Assembly: GCA_029203125.1 (NCBI GenBank)
Contig: CP119317.1
Coordinates: 124,001-188,000 of the forward strand
Reading direction: 5' to 3'
Length of the DNA stretch: 64,000 nucleotides
Origin: Candidatus Cohnella colombiensis
Lineage (GTDB): Bacteria > Bacillota > Bacilli > Paenibacillales > Paenibacillaceae
The notes under the pieces were generated by a model, which was not told where the DNA came from, did no database searches, and saw nothing but the letters and a program-made list of their open reading frames with translations. Position 1 is the stretch's first letter, and the number at the start of each line of letters is the position of its first letter. The position numbers and the translations under genes were made by a program. Of this stretch, positions 1 through 10,400 are shown piece by piece.

Positions 1-86
1 AATATTTCAGTAGATTGTTCCGGGAGCATACGGGGGCATTGCCAAGCGAGTTTAGACAAATATCCGACAGCGGTCGGAGTAAATAA
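1..86 (+). CDS. AraC-type response regulator, 3' end only (YesN-like)
   Basis: An open frame from base 3 to the TAA at 84-86 encodes 27 residues that begin YFSRLFREHTG and continue with PSEFRQ. This is the last helix-turn-helix segment of an AraC/XylS DNA-binding domain, in the form seen in YesN-type response regulators (compare the complete one at 43514-45046). The rest of the gene lies left of the window. It sits just ahead of a sugar ABC transporter, so it probably belongs to a YesM/YesN two-component system controlling that transporter. That role is inferred from the order of genes. Only the C-terminus is visible, so presence of a receiver domain is assumed. Confidence 0.8.
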   Translation, partial: YFSRLFREHTGALPSEFRQISDSGRSK

Positions 87-299
87 GCAAGGGTAGAAAG
101 TGTGTGGAAAAAGGGGTAGACAGTTTTCGCGCACTCTTTGTTATGGACATAAAATTCATCATCCTGATTGAGGAGCACTCTCTATCTCAGCAAATGTAAC
201 GGCCGTGCTATATTCAATTTGTCGAGAAGACATGAATGAGCAATAAGCTTATTCTTACGAAGCAGGTGTTGCTTCTTAAAACTTTTAAGGGGGATGTAA

Positions 300-2006
300 A
301 TGAAAAAGTCTATTATTTCGATTTTAGCTTTGTTGATTGTAATGATGAGCTTAGCTGCGTGCAGCGGCAACAGTAGCAACAATGCCGGCGAAACGGTGAC
401 GCCTGCCAACAACACAGGGTCATCGGACACCGTGCCTGTTGTGGAAGATGTTATTGATCCGTTTGCCAAATTCGAGCAAGTGACAGAAGTGTCTATCGGC
501 CGCGGGATTGACCCGAACTACAAGTTTGACGGTAGCGATACCGCGGAAGATAACGTGTATACGCGTTGGCTGAAAGATAAATACAACATCGTGGTGAAGC
601 ATGCTTGGGAAGCGGCTAACGGCAATGACTACCAACAAAAGGTAAGCCTCGCGATTTCCAGTAACGACTTGCCGGATGCCATAGTGGTCAATGAAACGCA
701 GCTTCGCCAAATGGTGAAAGCAAACCAACTGGCTGATCTTAGCGATGTGTATGACAAGTACGCAAGCTCGGAGCTCAAATCGGTATATGACTCCAACCCA
801 GGTTTACTCGACAACGTCACTTTCGACGGCAAACTGTACGCGCTACCAGAGACGACGTTGCCTTCCGCTCCACTGACTTGGATCCGTAAGGATTGGCTCG
901 AAAAACTTAACCTCCAAGAGCCAAAATCACTTGAGGATCTCGGCAAAATCGCCCAAGCGTTCATAGACAACAAGATGGGCGGAGACAAAACTGTTGGTAT
1001 CATTGGTACACAGCAAGGCGGATCGTTATCGTCCAACTTCCTGAATTCAACTGACCATTGGTACAACTTCTCCCCGCTGTTCTTCGCTAACGATGCTTAT
1101 CCAGGTATTTGGGTGAAGGATAAGGACGGCAATGCTGTATATGGTTCTACTACGGAAGAGACGAAGAATGCTTTGGCTATGATGAAAGATTGGTACGCAA
1201 AAGGCATTCTCGACAAAGAGCTTGGTATTCGCAAATCAACAGCTGAAATTGTGGCAAGCGGGCAAACCGGTATTTTCTTCGGTCCATGGTGGTCCGCTTA
1301 TAACTTGACGGATTCAATCAAGAACGACCCGAATGCGAACTGGAGACCTTATGCAGCACCTCTTGACGCAGGGGGCAAGTTCAACTCAAATCAAGCAACG
1401 GGCAGTAATTATATTGTAGTAAGTAAGAATGCGAAACATCCTGAGGCTGTCATTAAAATGATGACTCTTCACAAATGGGGCAAGGACGAAGAATACAAAA
1501 CGTTGACAGCCGGTAAAGAAATGACTTCCCAAGAGGTTCCGTTGTTCTTAATTTTGGGCGCAGGTGATCAATTAGAGTACGCGGTTAATAACCTTCGCAA
1601 GTACTTGAAGGATGAAATTAAGCTAGATGATATCGACGAAATCAACTATGGATGGGCACATGAAATGGGAGTTCACGCCAAAGCCGTTAAGCTGGATCCA
1701 GTAGATGATTACGATATTCAATACTTTGATCAGAATACAGATGCCGGTTTCTTCACGCATATATATGCGCATTTGAATGGCGGCTCCACATTTGTAGACG
1801 CGAAAATCAACTGGGTGCGAAGTATTGCTACAGCACAAACGAAGACGATGGAGTCCAGATGGACGAATTTAAAAAAGCTCGAGGACGAGACATTCCTCAA
1901 GATTATTATGGGCACCGCGGATATCAGTACGTTCGATGAGTTCGTAACGAAATGGAAATCGCAAGGTGGCGACAAAGTAACTGAAGAAGTGAATCAATTG
2001 AAATAG
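300..2006 (+). CDS. Sugar ABC transporter substrate-binding lipoprotein
   Basis: A 568-residue family-1 extracellular solute-binding protein (LipO/LplA-like, the large Paenibacillus type). The N-terminus is a lipoprotein signal: basic MKKS, a hydrophobic stretch and lipobox LAAC with Cys at about residue 21, followed by a Ser/Asn/Gly/Thr-rich linker. It should sit on the outer face of the membrane and deliver an oligosaccharide to the two permeases that follow at 2077 and 3001. The ATG at 300 has an AAGGGGG ribosome binding site at the right distance. The substrate is not readable; the GH13 enzyme downstream suggests an alpha-glucan-derived sugar, which is inference. No ATPase gene is present, as is usual for this class, which borrows a shared MsmX-type ATPase. 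Confidence 0.93.
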   Translation: MKKSIISILALLIVMMSLAACSGNSSNNAGETVTPANNTGSSDTVPVVEDVIDPFAKFEQVTEVSIGRGIDPNYKFDGSDTAEDNVYTRWLKDKYNIVVKHAWEAANGNDYQQKVSLAISSNDLPDAIVVNETQLRQMVKANQLADLSDVYDKYASSELKSVYDSNPGLLDNVTFDGKLYALPETTLPSAPLTWIRKDWLEKLNLQEPKSLEDLGKIAQAFIDNKMGGDKTVGIIGTQQGGSLSSNFLNSTDHWYNFSPLFFANDAYPGIWVKDKDGNAVYGSTTEETKNALAMMKDWYAKGILDKELGIRKSTAEIVASGQTGIFFGPWWSAYNLTDSIKNDPNANWRPYAAPLDAGGKFNSNQATGSNYIVVSKNAKHPEAVIKMMTLHKWGKDEEYKTLTAGKEMTSQEVPLFLILGAGDQLEYAVNNLRKYLKDEIKLDDIDEINYGWAHEMGVHAKAVKLDPVDDYDIQYFDQNTDAGFFTHIYAHLNGGSTFVDAKINWVRSIATAQTKTMESRWTNLKKLEDETFLKIIMGTADISTFDEFVTKWKSQGGDKVTEEVNQLK

Positions 2007-2030
2007 GGCTTATTAGAAATAGGATGATCA

Positions 2031-2061
2031 ATCAAGACGAGTGCTAGTCGCTCGTCTTGAT
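2031..2061 (+). promoter_or_regulatory. Intercistronic hairpin after the binding-protein gene
   Basis: A perfect 11-bp inverted repeat (ATCAAGACGAG / CTCGTCTTGAT, arms 2031-2041 and 2051-2061, 9-base loop) lies between the binding-protein stop and the first permease. No clean T-run follows. Such a hairpin may protect the upstream message or partly terminate, giving more binding protein than permease. The structure is seen; the role is inferred. Confidence 0.65.
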
Positions 2062-2076
2062 CTTTGAAGAGGGGAA

Positions 2077-2976
2077 GTGGAGAAAGTGTTACACAGAAGT
2101 TATACCAAACATTTTTACCTCATGCTGATACCAGGACTGCTGTGGTTAATCTTCTTTAACCTCTATCCCATGTATGGAGTAATAACGGCATTCAAAGAAT
2201 TTAATCCCGGCTTAGGGATATGGAGATCGCCTTGGGTCGGACTCGAGAACTTCGCATACATGTTCGAGTTGGATGACAGCAAGCTAATCTTCCGGAATAC
2301 GGTCGTTATTGCGTTCGCGAAAATGGTCGGCAATTTAATCGTGCCGTTAGTGTTTGCTCTCATGTTGAATGAAGTGAAGAGCAGAGTGTTCACACGTACG
2401 ATTCAGACCGCTGTTTATTTACCACATTTCCTGTCATGGGTTATCGTAGCGGGCATGATGCTGGATATCTTCTCCTATTCGGGTCCCGTTAATCAAATAT
2501 TGGCCGGACTTGGCTTTGAGCCGACTTTATTTTTTGCGGATGCAAGGATTTTCCCCGCTCTCGTTGTCGGTAGTGATGTCTGGAAGGAATTCGGATTCAA
2601 CGCCATCATCTTCTTCGCTGCCCTAACGTCCATTAATCCTGAGATGTACGAAGCAGCGGCAATTGACGGGGCATCGCAGTGGAAGCGATTGATAAAGATT
2701 ACGATTCCGAGCATTCTCCCAGTTGCCATGCTGCTCGCGACACTTAGCCTTGGCAACATTCTGAACGCAGGATTCGATCAAATTTTTAACATGTACAATC
2801 CATCTGTTTATTCGACCGGCGATATTATCGACACTTGGGTGTACCGTGCAGGACTTATCGACTTTCAGCATGGTTTGGCTACGGCTGTTGGGCTATTGAA
2901 ATCGGTTGTTGGATTCATTCTCATTACGGTTTCGTATACACTGGCATACCGTTTCGCGAATTATAGAATTTTCTAA
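2077..2976 (+). CDS. Sugar ABC transporter permease, LplB type
   Basis: A 299-residue membrane protein with about six hydrophobic segments. The inner-membrane component signature 'EAAAIDGASQWKRL' at about residues 190-203 is the EAA loop that contacts the ATPase. The N-terminus (HFYLMLIPGLLWLIFFNLYP) is typical of LplB/UgpA-type permeases. It pairs with the LplC-type permease 24 bases downstream. The start is uncertain: GTG at 2077 lies only two bases after GAGGGG, whereas GTG at 2086 has better spacing and would remove three residues. It should form the channel heterodimer for import of the sugar caught by the lipoprotein at 300. Confidence 0.92.
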   Translation: MEKVLHRSYTKHFYLMLIPGLLWLIFFNLYPMYGVITAFKEFNPGLGIWRSPWVGLENFAYMFELDDSKLIFRNTVVIAFAKMVGNLIVPLVFALMLNEVKSRVFTRTIQTAVYLPHFLSWVIVAGMMLDIFSYSGPVNQILAGLGFEPTLFFADARIFPALVVGSDVWKEFGFNAIIFFAALTSINPEMYEAAAIDGASQWKRLIKITIPSILPVAMLLATLSLGNILNAGFDQIFNMYNPSVYSTGDIIDTWVYRAGLIDFQHGLATAVGLLKSVVGFILITVSYTLAYRFANYRIF

Positions 2977-3000
2977 ATATAGAAGCAGGAGTGGATAGAC

Positions 3001-3885
3001 ATGATAACCGAACGTTCTGCAATTTCCAGATTGTTCAATACACTGAATCCCATACTGCTAATTATCCTGATGCTGCTGTGCTTGCTTCCAGTATGGTATA
3101 CCTTGTCCATATCTTTGAGCGATAAAGCGGCGGCAGCAGCTGGCGAAGTGTTCTTGTGGCCCAAAGGGTTTACTTTCGGATCTTACGTAACCATTATGGA
3201 AGATCGCCAATTTTTCCAATCGTTTTTTATTTCGGTACAGCGGGTTGTGTATGGTGCGGTGATCTCCTTCTTCGTCATTCTGTTGATGGCCTATCCGCTA
3301 TCGAAAACCTCGAAGGAGTTTAAGCCAAGGAATAAAATCATGTGGATTTTGGTGTTCGCAATGCTGTTTAATGGTGGTTTGGTTCCATGGTACCTCACTA
3401 TGCAATCGCTTGGAATGATCAATAACATTTGGGGCTTAGTGCTCGGCGGCGGCTTGCCTGTCTTTAATGTCATTCTTGTTATGAACTATTTGCGGAATAT
3501 GCCGAAGGAAATGGAAGAGTCCGCGATGATCGACGGAGCGGGGCCGTGGCGCATATTGTTCAGTATTTGTTTGCCTCTATCTGTTCCTGTGCTCGCTACC
3601 ATTATGGTATTTACGATTGTGTACCATTGGAACGAATTTTTCCAGGCTCTTGTTCTGATGAATAAAGCGGATCATTACCCTCTTCAATCGTACATTAGGC
3701 AGGTGGCTGTCGTGATCGATCCGACGAAGCTGGATGAGGAAGCAGTCAAACGGATGTCATCGCTGTCCAACCAGACGCTAAATGCGGCCAAAATCTTTAT
3801 TTCTATGTTGCCGCTGCTCGTCATCTATCCATTTCTGCAAAAGTATTTTGTTAAAGGGATTACTTTGGGATCAGTCAAAGGATAA
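3001..3885 (+). CDS. Sugar ABC transporter permease, LplC type
   Basis: A 294-residue carbohydrate ABC permease of the LplC/MalG class. The EAA loop 'EESAMIDGAGPWRI' lies at about residues 170-183, and the protein ends KYFVKGITLGSVKG, a very typical C-terminus of this family; the permease at 46282 ends almost identically. The ATG at 3001 follows a CAGGAGTGG site. It is the second half of the permease pair begun at 2077, in one operon with the binding protein and probably with the amylase-family gene at 4012. Confidence 0.93.
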   Translation: MITERSAISRLFNTLNPILLIILMLLCLLPVWYTLSISLSDKAAAAAGEVFLWPKGFTFGSYVTIMEDRQFFQSFFISVQRVVYGAVISFFVILLMAYPLSKTSKEFKPRNKIMWILVFAMLFNGGLVPWYLTMQSLGMINNIWGLVLGGGLPVFNVILVMNYLRNMPKEMEESAMIDGAGPWRILFSICLPLSVPVLATIMVFTIVYHWNEFFQALVLMNKADHYPLQSYIRQVAVVIDPTKLDEEAVKRMSSLSNQTLNAAKIFISMLPLLVIYPFLQKYFVKGITLGSVKG

Positions 3886-4011
3886 TGTCGTCGACTGTAA
3901 CTGTCCATTCGGGAAAGGGATGGCATTTCAAATATATTCTATAGCTACATTCCAGATTTGAGGGCTCTGGTTACTGGTCATTTACTCCAGATGAAAAGGA
4001 TGGTGCTACAA

Positions 4012-5409
4012 ATGCAAAGGAGAGTGAAATGGATGACGGCTCTATTCCTGGTTGTTTCCATCGTAGGAATATCCGCTTGTTCATCGGGGAATGGAGAACA
4101 GCCGGAGCCGAGTAAGGAAGTTGCAGTACAGCAGCATGGAGTGCCGATACCGGAATGGGTGGCAAATTCGGTCATGTACGAAGTCAATGTGCGTCAATAT
4201 ACGAAGGAAGGCACTTTTCAGGCCTTCGAAGCACATTTACCGCGGCTCAAGGAGCTTGGGGTCGATATTCTTTGGTTTATGCCGATTCATCCAATATCCA
4301 AGACAAATCGGAATGGAACTCTCGGCTCCTACTATGCGGTGGACGACTACAAAGCGGTAAATGCTGAATTCGGCACAGAGGAGGATTTTAGATCGCTTGT
4401 CGATAAAGCCCACGAGATGGGTTTCAAGGTTATTCTCGATTTGGTAGCCAACCATACGGGGTGGGATCATGCATGGATGGAAAATCCCGGATGGTATACA
4501 ACGGATGAAACCGGGAAAATCATTATGCCACCCAACACCAACTGGACCGATGTGGCAGATCTGAACTATGACAATGCGGACATGAAGGCTGCTATGCTCG
4601 ATGCGATGAAGTATTGGGTGACGGAATTTGATATTGACGGCTACCGTGCCGACTATGCTGGTGGAGTGCCTAAGACGTTCTGGGAGCAAGCGCGGGCGGA
4701 GCTGGAGAAGCTGAAGCCGGTCTACATGCTGGCCGAGGATGACCAGCAGATCAGTCTGCTCAGCCATGCCTTCAATGCCAACTACGGATGGCAGCTTTAC
4801 AACATAATGAATCGAGTTGCGAAAGGACAAGGCAACGCCAAACAGGTTAGGCTCTATGCGGAGCGGCTCGAGAAGGGCTATCCGAAGGGCACTTATCCGC
4901 TTAACTTTACGTCCAACCATGACGAGAATTCCTGGACAGGAACGGAGTACGAGCGACTAGGTGATGCGGTAAAAGCAATGGCGACGCTTAGCTTTACGCT
5001 ACCGGGCATGCCTCTGATCTACTCGGGACAGGAAGCTGGTCTGAACAGGCGACTACTGTTTTTTGATAAAGATGAAATTGTATGGAATGACCTGTCGATG
5101 CAACCGTTCTACAAGCAACTAATTGCTTTGAAGCATGACAACCCAACGTTGTGGAACGGAAGTGCGGGCGGAACTTATCGCTCGCTGGAGGTCGGCAATG
5201 ACAACATTATTGCTTTTGAACGAACGAAGGAAGGCAATACGATTATCGTTATAATGAACCTTTCTACGGAGAGCGTGGCAAGCACAGTTCAAATCGGGGA
5301 ATCTGCAGGCACGTATCAATTGCTGGGAGATGAATCCACAGTGGAGCTAAATGTGGAGCATGCGGTGGATATGGAACCGTGGGCGTATGGGATTTATGTA
5401 AAACGGTAA
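4012..5409 (+). CDS. Alpha-amylase family (GH13) lipoprotein
   Basis: A glycoside hydrolase of family 13 with its conserved regions in order: DLVANHTGWDH (region I), GYRADYAGG with nucleophile Asp at residue 214, MLAEDD with acid/base Glu at 242, and FTSNHDENS with the transition-state Asp at 304. Numbering is from the ATG at 4012, which follows AAAAGGA. A TTG at 3958 or ATGs at 3991/4000 would lengthen it by up to 18 residues. The N-terminus is a lipoprotein signal ending in ISAC, so the enzyme should be tethered outside the membrane. A small beta domain closes the protein. It follows the transporter at 300-3885 by 126 bases. It likely trims alpha-linked oligosaccharides before uptake; exact specificity cannot be read. 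Confidence 0.88.
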   Translation: MQRRVKWMTALFLVVSIVGISACSSGNGEQPEPSKEVAVQQHGVPIPEWVANSVMYEVNVRQYTKEGTFQAFEAHLPRLKELGVDILWFMPIHPISKTNRNGTLGSYYAVDDYKAVNAEFGTEEDFRSLVDKAHEMGFKVILDLVANHTGWDHAWMENPGWYTTDETGKIIMPPNTNWTDVADLNYDNADMKAAMLDAMKYWVTEFDIDGYRADYAGGVPKTFWEQARAELEKLKPVYMLAEDDQQISLLSHAFNANYGWQLYNIMNRVAKGQGNAKQVRLYAERLEKGYPKGTYPLNFTSNHDENSWTGTEYERLGDAVKAMATLSFTLPGMPLIYSGQEAGLNRRLLFFDKDEIVWNDLSMQPFYKQLIALKHDNPTLWNGSAGGTYRSLEVGNDNIIAFERTKEGNTIIVIMNLSTESVASTVQIGESAGTYQLLGDESTVELNVEHAVDMEPWAYGIYVKR

Positions 5410-5436
5410 TCTGAGATTAGTCATAACGGTTTGGTT

Positions 5437-5465
5437 GGTTTTGCACAATCACGGTTCGCCTCCAC
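5437..5465 (+). repeat. Terminator-adjacent repeat motif, copy 1
   Basis: GGTTTTGCAC, five variable bases, then CGGTTCGCCTCCAC. The same two blocks with the same 5-base gap occur at 25493-25521, also after a stop codon and immediately before a terminator. 24 of 29 positions are identical in non-coding DNA. Function unknown. Confidence 0.7.
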
Positions 5466-5472
5466 CATCAGT

Positions 5473-5503
5473 AAAACCGACCGCATGCGGTCGGTTTTTG
5501 TGT
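5473..5503 (+). terminator. Rho-independent terminator after the GH13 gene
   Basis: A perfect palindrome AAAACCGACCGCA / TGCGGTCGGTTTT (5473-5498) runs into TTTTTGTGTGTTT. It closes the transporter/amylase operon before the ribokinase gene. Confidence 0.9.
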
Positions 5504-5577
5504 GTTTGGTAATACATGTTGACAATGGTAAAGTAGCTACTGCAAGATGAACCTAGAGCACTTGCCAGAGGGGGAAA

Positions 5578-6504
5578 ATGAGTGTGATTGATAGAAAACC
5601 TGTAATCGTAGTCATCGGCAGTCTGAATATGGATATTGTGATTGAAGCTGATAGACAGCCACAGATGGGTGAAACTATCTTGGGCAATAAAATCACATTT
5701 CTGCCGGGAGGCAAAGGAGCTAATCAAGCAGTGGCCCTGGCACGACTTGGAGCTCGTACGGTGATGATCGGAGCGGTTGGGAATGATGCCTTTGGTCAAC
5801 AAATGATCGCTTCGCTTGACCGCGAAGGGGTCGATACAAGTGGAATAAAAATAGTGGACGGTGAAGTCACTGGATTAGCATCTATCCTTCTAGCGCAAGG
5901 GGATAATTGTATTGTGTGCATACCCGGCGCCAATGCACATTGCACACCTGAAGATGTTGAACGGAACTTATCTATCATCGAAGCAGCAGATATGATCTTA
6001 CTTCAGATGGAGATTCCTTTGGACACAATCCGATATACAATTACAACAGCGAAACGTCTAGGTAAGAGAGTGATCTTAAATCCTGCACCTGCAACACCAT
6101 TACCTGCTGATTTGCTCGAACAAGTTGATTATCTAACCCCGAACTTCTCCGAATTACAAATCTTACTGGAGACAAATGAAGGAAATGTAACGGAGCTTAT
6201 CAAACAGATGCAGGTAAGGAAGGTTGATCATATTATTGTGACACAGGGCGACGAAGGTGCAACATTTGTAGGTCAGGATGGTCTTGTAGGCAGGGTTTCG
6301 AGCCACAAGGTTAATGTCGTTGACACTACGGGTGCTGGTGATGCATTTAATGCGGGGCTCGCATTCTCTATTGCTATGAATGAATCGCTTAAAGATGCAG
6401 TTTTCTTTGCGAATGCAACAGCTGCTCAAGCGGTTACGAAATACGGTGCACAGAATGGTATGCCGAATATCGAGGACGTTAAGAAATTGTTGTCTGAACT
6501 TTAA
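5578..6504 (+). CDS. rbsK: Ribokinase-family sugar kinase
   Basis: A 308-residue PfkB-family kinase. Diagnostic parts are the N-terminal VIGSLNMDIV, the GGKGANQAVAL glycine motif at about residues 43-53, and the C-terminal signature DTTGAGDAFNAG at about 250-261 with its catalytic Asp. Length and motifs fit ribokinase (D-ribose to ribose-5-phosphate, cytoplasmic). AGAGGGGG lies very close to the ATG at 5578; the GTG at 5584 is better spaced and may be the true start. No rbsD/rbsABC genes are adjacent, so the substrate could be another pentose. It runs tail-to-tail into the isomerase gene and overlaps it by 26 bases. Confidence 0.85.
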   Translation: MSVIDRKPVIVVIGSLNMDIVIEADRQPQMGETILGNKITFLPGGKGANQAVALARLGARTVMIGAVGNDAFGQQMIASLDREGVDTSGIKIVDGEVTGLASILLAQGDNCIVCIPGANAHCTPEDVERNLSIIEAADMILLQMEIPLDTIRYTITTAKRLGKRVILNPAPATPLPADLLEQVDYLTPNFSELQILLETNEGNVTELIKQMQVRKVDHIIVTQGDEGATFVGQDGLVGRVSSHKVNVVDTTGAGDAFNAGLAFSIAMNESLKDAVFFANATAAQAVTKYGAQNGMPNIEDVKKLLSEL

Positions 6505-7345
6505 CAGCTGCCTGATCAAATCGTTTAATAATCTTCTGTATACGTTCGATTCCATCCCACATGTTACCCTCGCGGTCAAAGATAATGGAAATCGGCGCGG
6601 TGCATTTCGTCTCTGTCAATATCGTAAGCAGATGACAGAACTCTTCCTCGTTCACTTCATCATCTGACGAATACACAGGCTTTGCGTGAATGGAATGTGC
6701 CAATGGAGCGCCGTAACGGATGCCTTCTTCTTTCTCATGAGGGGCAAAATTACCGAAATCTACGATAGTTCCAAAAGAGTGTGCCTCGCCAGTGACAACG
6801 CTTGACCAACTTCGAACGGTAGACGTCAGGGAGCGGAAATTTTCAGTGACGATAGCAACTTTCTTGCTCGCGGCATAGTCTCTTAATCGGTTCAATGCCT
6901 CAATACTGCGAGCAATGGATGCCTCATCTTCAGCAGGCTGCTCACCTGCAACAATACGAATTGCTGATGCTCCTGCCTTATGTGCGGTTTCGATCCAGCC
7001 CTTTAAATAGTTAATATCGGATTCCCGACGAATGGGATTAGGGGAAGAAATATCACCGTAATCAACGAGCAAGGTATGAAATATAACTCTAGCAGCTTCA
7101 AATGAATGGCGCAATTGAGTCAAATACGCTTCATCCCGTGCTGGAAAATGAAAGTGGCATAACTCCAAATGAGTAAGTCCTCGAGCAGCAGCTAACCTAG
7201 GCAATTCGATTAATTCAAACTCCATGGGTTGTTCTTGGATAGCTGTTTCTTGAGCTTGTGTGTCTTCGTTCCAAATGGTCCAACGCAGCGGACCCATGCA
7301 TCTGTGTAAGCTCCAACTGCTAATTGAAAGTCGATTACTTAGCAA
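6479..7345 (-). CDS. Sugar phosphate isomerase/epimerase (AP-endonuclease-2 fold)
   Basis: A TIM-barrel protein of the xylose-isomerase-like (AP endonuclease 2) superfamily. Recognisable strands include LTHLELCHFHFPA, IRIVAGEQP, VAIVTENFRS and HSFGTIVDFGNFAPH, which carry the usual Glu/His/Asp metal-site residues. The preferred start is the TTG at 7345, preceded by AGGAGTGAG at good distance; this gives 288 residues. The frame stays open to 7435 but that extension lacks a site. It is probably cytoplasmic and acts on a sugar or its phosphate; substrate unknown. Its 3' end overlaps the end of the ribokinase gene on the other strand by 26 bases. Confidence 0.8.
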   Translation of the reverse strand: MLSNRLSISSWSLHRCMGPLRWTIWNEDTQAQETAIQEQPMEFELIELPRLAAARGLTHLELCHFHFPARDEAYLTQLRHSFEAARVIFHTLLVDYGDISSPNPIRRESDINYLKGWIETAHKAGASAIRIVAGEQPAEDEASIARSIEALNRLRDYAASKKVAIVTENFRSLTSTVRSWSSVVTGEAHSFGTIVDFGNFAPHEKEEGIRYGAPLAHSIHAKPVYSSDDEVNEEEFCHLLTILTETKCTAPISIIFDREGNMWDGIERIQKIIKRFDQAAVKVQTTIS

Positions 7346-7433
7346 AGTTTTCTCACTCCTATGTAACCTATTTGATCCTATGGTAGCTATGGTAGCATAA
7401 CTATGGATTGATTTGGGTTTATAAATTAAAAAC

Positions 7434-7466
7434 AATAGGAAGGGGGCGAGGTGCCCCCTTCCTATT
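7434..7466 (-). terminator. Terminator of the S-layer xylanase gene
   Basis: A 14-bp inverted repeat (AATAGGAAGGGGGC / GCCCCCTTCCTATT, 5-base loop). On the minus strand it is followed by GTTTTTAA. It lies just after the stop of the 7486-12003 gene. A related GGGGGC-GAG-GCCCCC hairpin follows the second xylanase gene at 37629. Confidence 0.85.
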
Positions 7467-7485
7467 ATTCGACTAAGATTTTCGA

Positions 7486-10400
7486 TTATGATTTCAGCTT
7501 CCAGATGCGGTATAGGATGACTGCCGCTTCAGCGCGGGTGAGTGGATCGTTCGGCGCAATTTTGCCGTTCTTGCCATTCACAACCCCGGATTTCACTAGA
7601 ACAGCTGCGCTATCCTTCGCGTAATCGGAAATGCTCGCCGCGTCAGGATAAGCGTCTAAAGTTCCGGCAGCTTCGACTTGTTTACCGGCTGCTTTTAGCG
7701 CGCGTGCTGTCAGCACCATCATATCTTGACGTGAAATATTGCTGTTTGGCTTAAATGTATTGTCTCCAAGGCCAGTAACGATTCCCAATTCATTTGCGAT
7801 GACCAGCTCATTATAATAATAAGCGGTTTGAGGGACATCGCTGAACATCGCTGTATTTTTACCTGAACCTTGCAATTCAAGCGCTCTTACAAGGAGGGCG
7901 ATGAAGTCCGCTCTCTTGATGAAAGTTGAAGGAGAATAGCTGTTAGCGGAGATGCCTTTGATAACATCTCGTGCTGCCATTGCTTCAATTGCTTGCTTCG
8001 CCCATGGCACGTTATTCAGGTCTCCGAAGGTTTTAACGACGGTGGCCACAGCATAGGTACTGAAGTGTGTTGTTTGGAATACAACTGTTCCAGTCGCCGT
8101 ATCATAACGTCCGTTCGGGATTGCTGTTGCGTTGCCATTGCCATCAATATACCAAACCACGATTGAATCTGGATTACTAAGCTCTTCCGCAGTTGGCGTG
8201 TAAGGAATAGAAATCGTTACAGGCGCATTAGGGTTGTTCCAAGCGATGACTTTGTCACCGACAACCATGCTCAGATCCAGTATCGGGCGGTTACCAATCT
8301 GTTCACGAGTAGCAGCATCCAAATCGTCTGTAGAAGCTTTGGCGATACGGATCGATACTTGGTCGGCGCTTACCGTTACATTGGACAGCATGTTGCTTGG
8401 AACCTCGACCGTTGCATTTTCTGTTTCAATGGAAAGCACGAAGTTTTCTTGACCTTTCAAGCTTTGAGTCGGAAGTTGTACTTCATACGACTTCGCGTCT
8501 CCTTGCTTCGGAACCTCGACTACAATTTGTTTCTTGCCGTTTGCTGCTGAAGCAGCTTGCTCCAACGCATTCTTTAAATTTTCGGCGGAAACTTTGCCTG
8601 TTACGCGACCGCCCTCGTTATTCACTACAGGCTTGATCGTAACAATGCCGTCTTTGTTCACAACGTTACCGGTTGGCGGGATAAATACAAAGCCTCCGCT
8701 GTTCGGATCAGTAGCTTTGCCAACGAGGGTAAGTACCCCGTATACAGATGTATCCTGATATCCTTGGCCGGTTGTATCGTTCCATGTGGCTACACTTTGA
8801 CGAGCGCCGTCTTTGCCATCATTGATCTGTACGTCGAAACCAAGTTTCATGTCGATATCTGGGGTGATCGATTTAAACGGAATTTTCACTTCAACGACGT
8901 AGTTTGTTCCGGAAACCTTCGTTGCCGATTCGAAACCGTTGGCGATGCTTGTTGGATTGAAGGAAGTCTCGTTGTCAAAGTTGACTCTGTACTGTCCATC
9001 ATCAGGTTGATAGAACGAAGTCTTCTCATTATTCTCGTCCAAGAAGACTTCGACGGAATCCTGTTCATAGGCATTTGCGCTTCCTTTATCAAGCTGTGCA
9101 TCGCTCACCTGGAACAATACATAAAGGTTTTGATCATCCCAGAGTGCTTTTGCTACTCCACTCGCTCCTTGCCATGCCATTTGAAATCTGTTAATCGGTA
9201 TCGAAGGCGCCCCACTCCAAACAGCGTCAATTGTTCCATCTATTGTAGGCGTACCGTAAGTAGCATTTGCTTGATTTACGTTTGCTGACTCAGGGTTATG
9301 CTCCTCCATAAATTTTTCTGGATCGATAACGCCATCGTAAGCTGGTTTGGCCTGAAGATCCTTATCGAATAATAATGGGCTATTAGCGGCCCGCCAGCTC
9401 GAAGCATCATTCAAACCCCAGAAGGTGACGCGTTTGATATGTGAGGCGTTAGACTTAAACAAGTCAAACAATTGCGCGTATAAATAGCCCTGAGCATTGG
9501 AAAGTGTTTCGGAAAGCTGAGAATTAGATCCGGCAGAAATGTCCAGCTCAGTTATGCTTACTTCCACGCCTAAGGAAATAAATTTCTCCAAGGACAACTT
9601 AACATTGTTCGGTTTCGTGTTGATATTATAGTGCCCCTGCATGCCGACACCGTCGATAAGGAGTTTCCCAGGGTGTGTCTGCGCATACTTATCATTAATA
9701 TCTTTCACCATGCTGTAGATGGCTTGAGCTTTATTTTGATTATCCTCGTTATAATCATTGTAATATAGCTTGATATCCCATGATGGATGGTCATCCAGCA
9801 CTGCTCTTGCTGCTAGAAAGGCCTGCTCTACATAATCGTCACCGATCGCAGCTTTCCAAGGAGCTTGACGCAGCGCCGCTTTCCAATTCGTCGGGTTAGA
9901 CGGGTTATCATTCATCGCTTCGTTAACAACATCCCATGAAATCACCTTGTTTCCAAAATGCTCCATGACCGTCCGGATATGGGTTTGCAGATTGAGAAGA
10001 GCTGTATCTTTGTCCAATGGGGAGCCACTTGATGTATTGAGCCAATCTGGCGATTGTTGATGCCATACTAGTACGTGCCCATGCATCTGCAGACCCTCAG
10101 CCAGCACTTTATTGACAATCGCATCCGCCGCGCCAGGTGTAAATTGTTTATTCGCATCGTATAGCGCATCCGGTTTCATTGCGTTCTCAGCTGTAGCGAT
10201 ATTGTGATGTAGCTTGAGAAGCTCAAGTCTAGAGCCATCGAGATCTGCAGACGATACCGCGTTTCCGATAAGGAAATCGTTTGTATAAATATCCTTTATC
10301 GGAGTCAAATATTTCTGTACGCCACCTATTTTCTCAGTGATCAATACATCTCCAATGTAGAACGGAACTCCTTTACCTTCCTCGTTTGATTGAACGCGCA

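Noticed and set aside
4237..4920. 227-residue antisense open frame within the GH13 gene
   Set aside because: No ribosome binding site. It is the mirror of a well-supported GH13 gene with all catalytic motifs.
8764..9288. 174-residue + strand frame within the S-layer xylanase
   Set aside because: Antisense to the CBM9 coding region and Cys-rich in a way typical of shadow frames.
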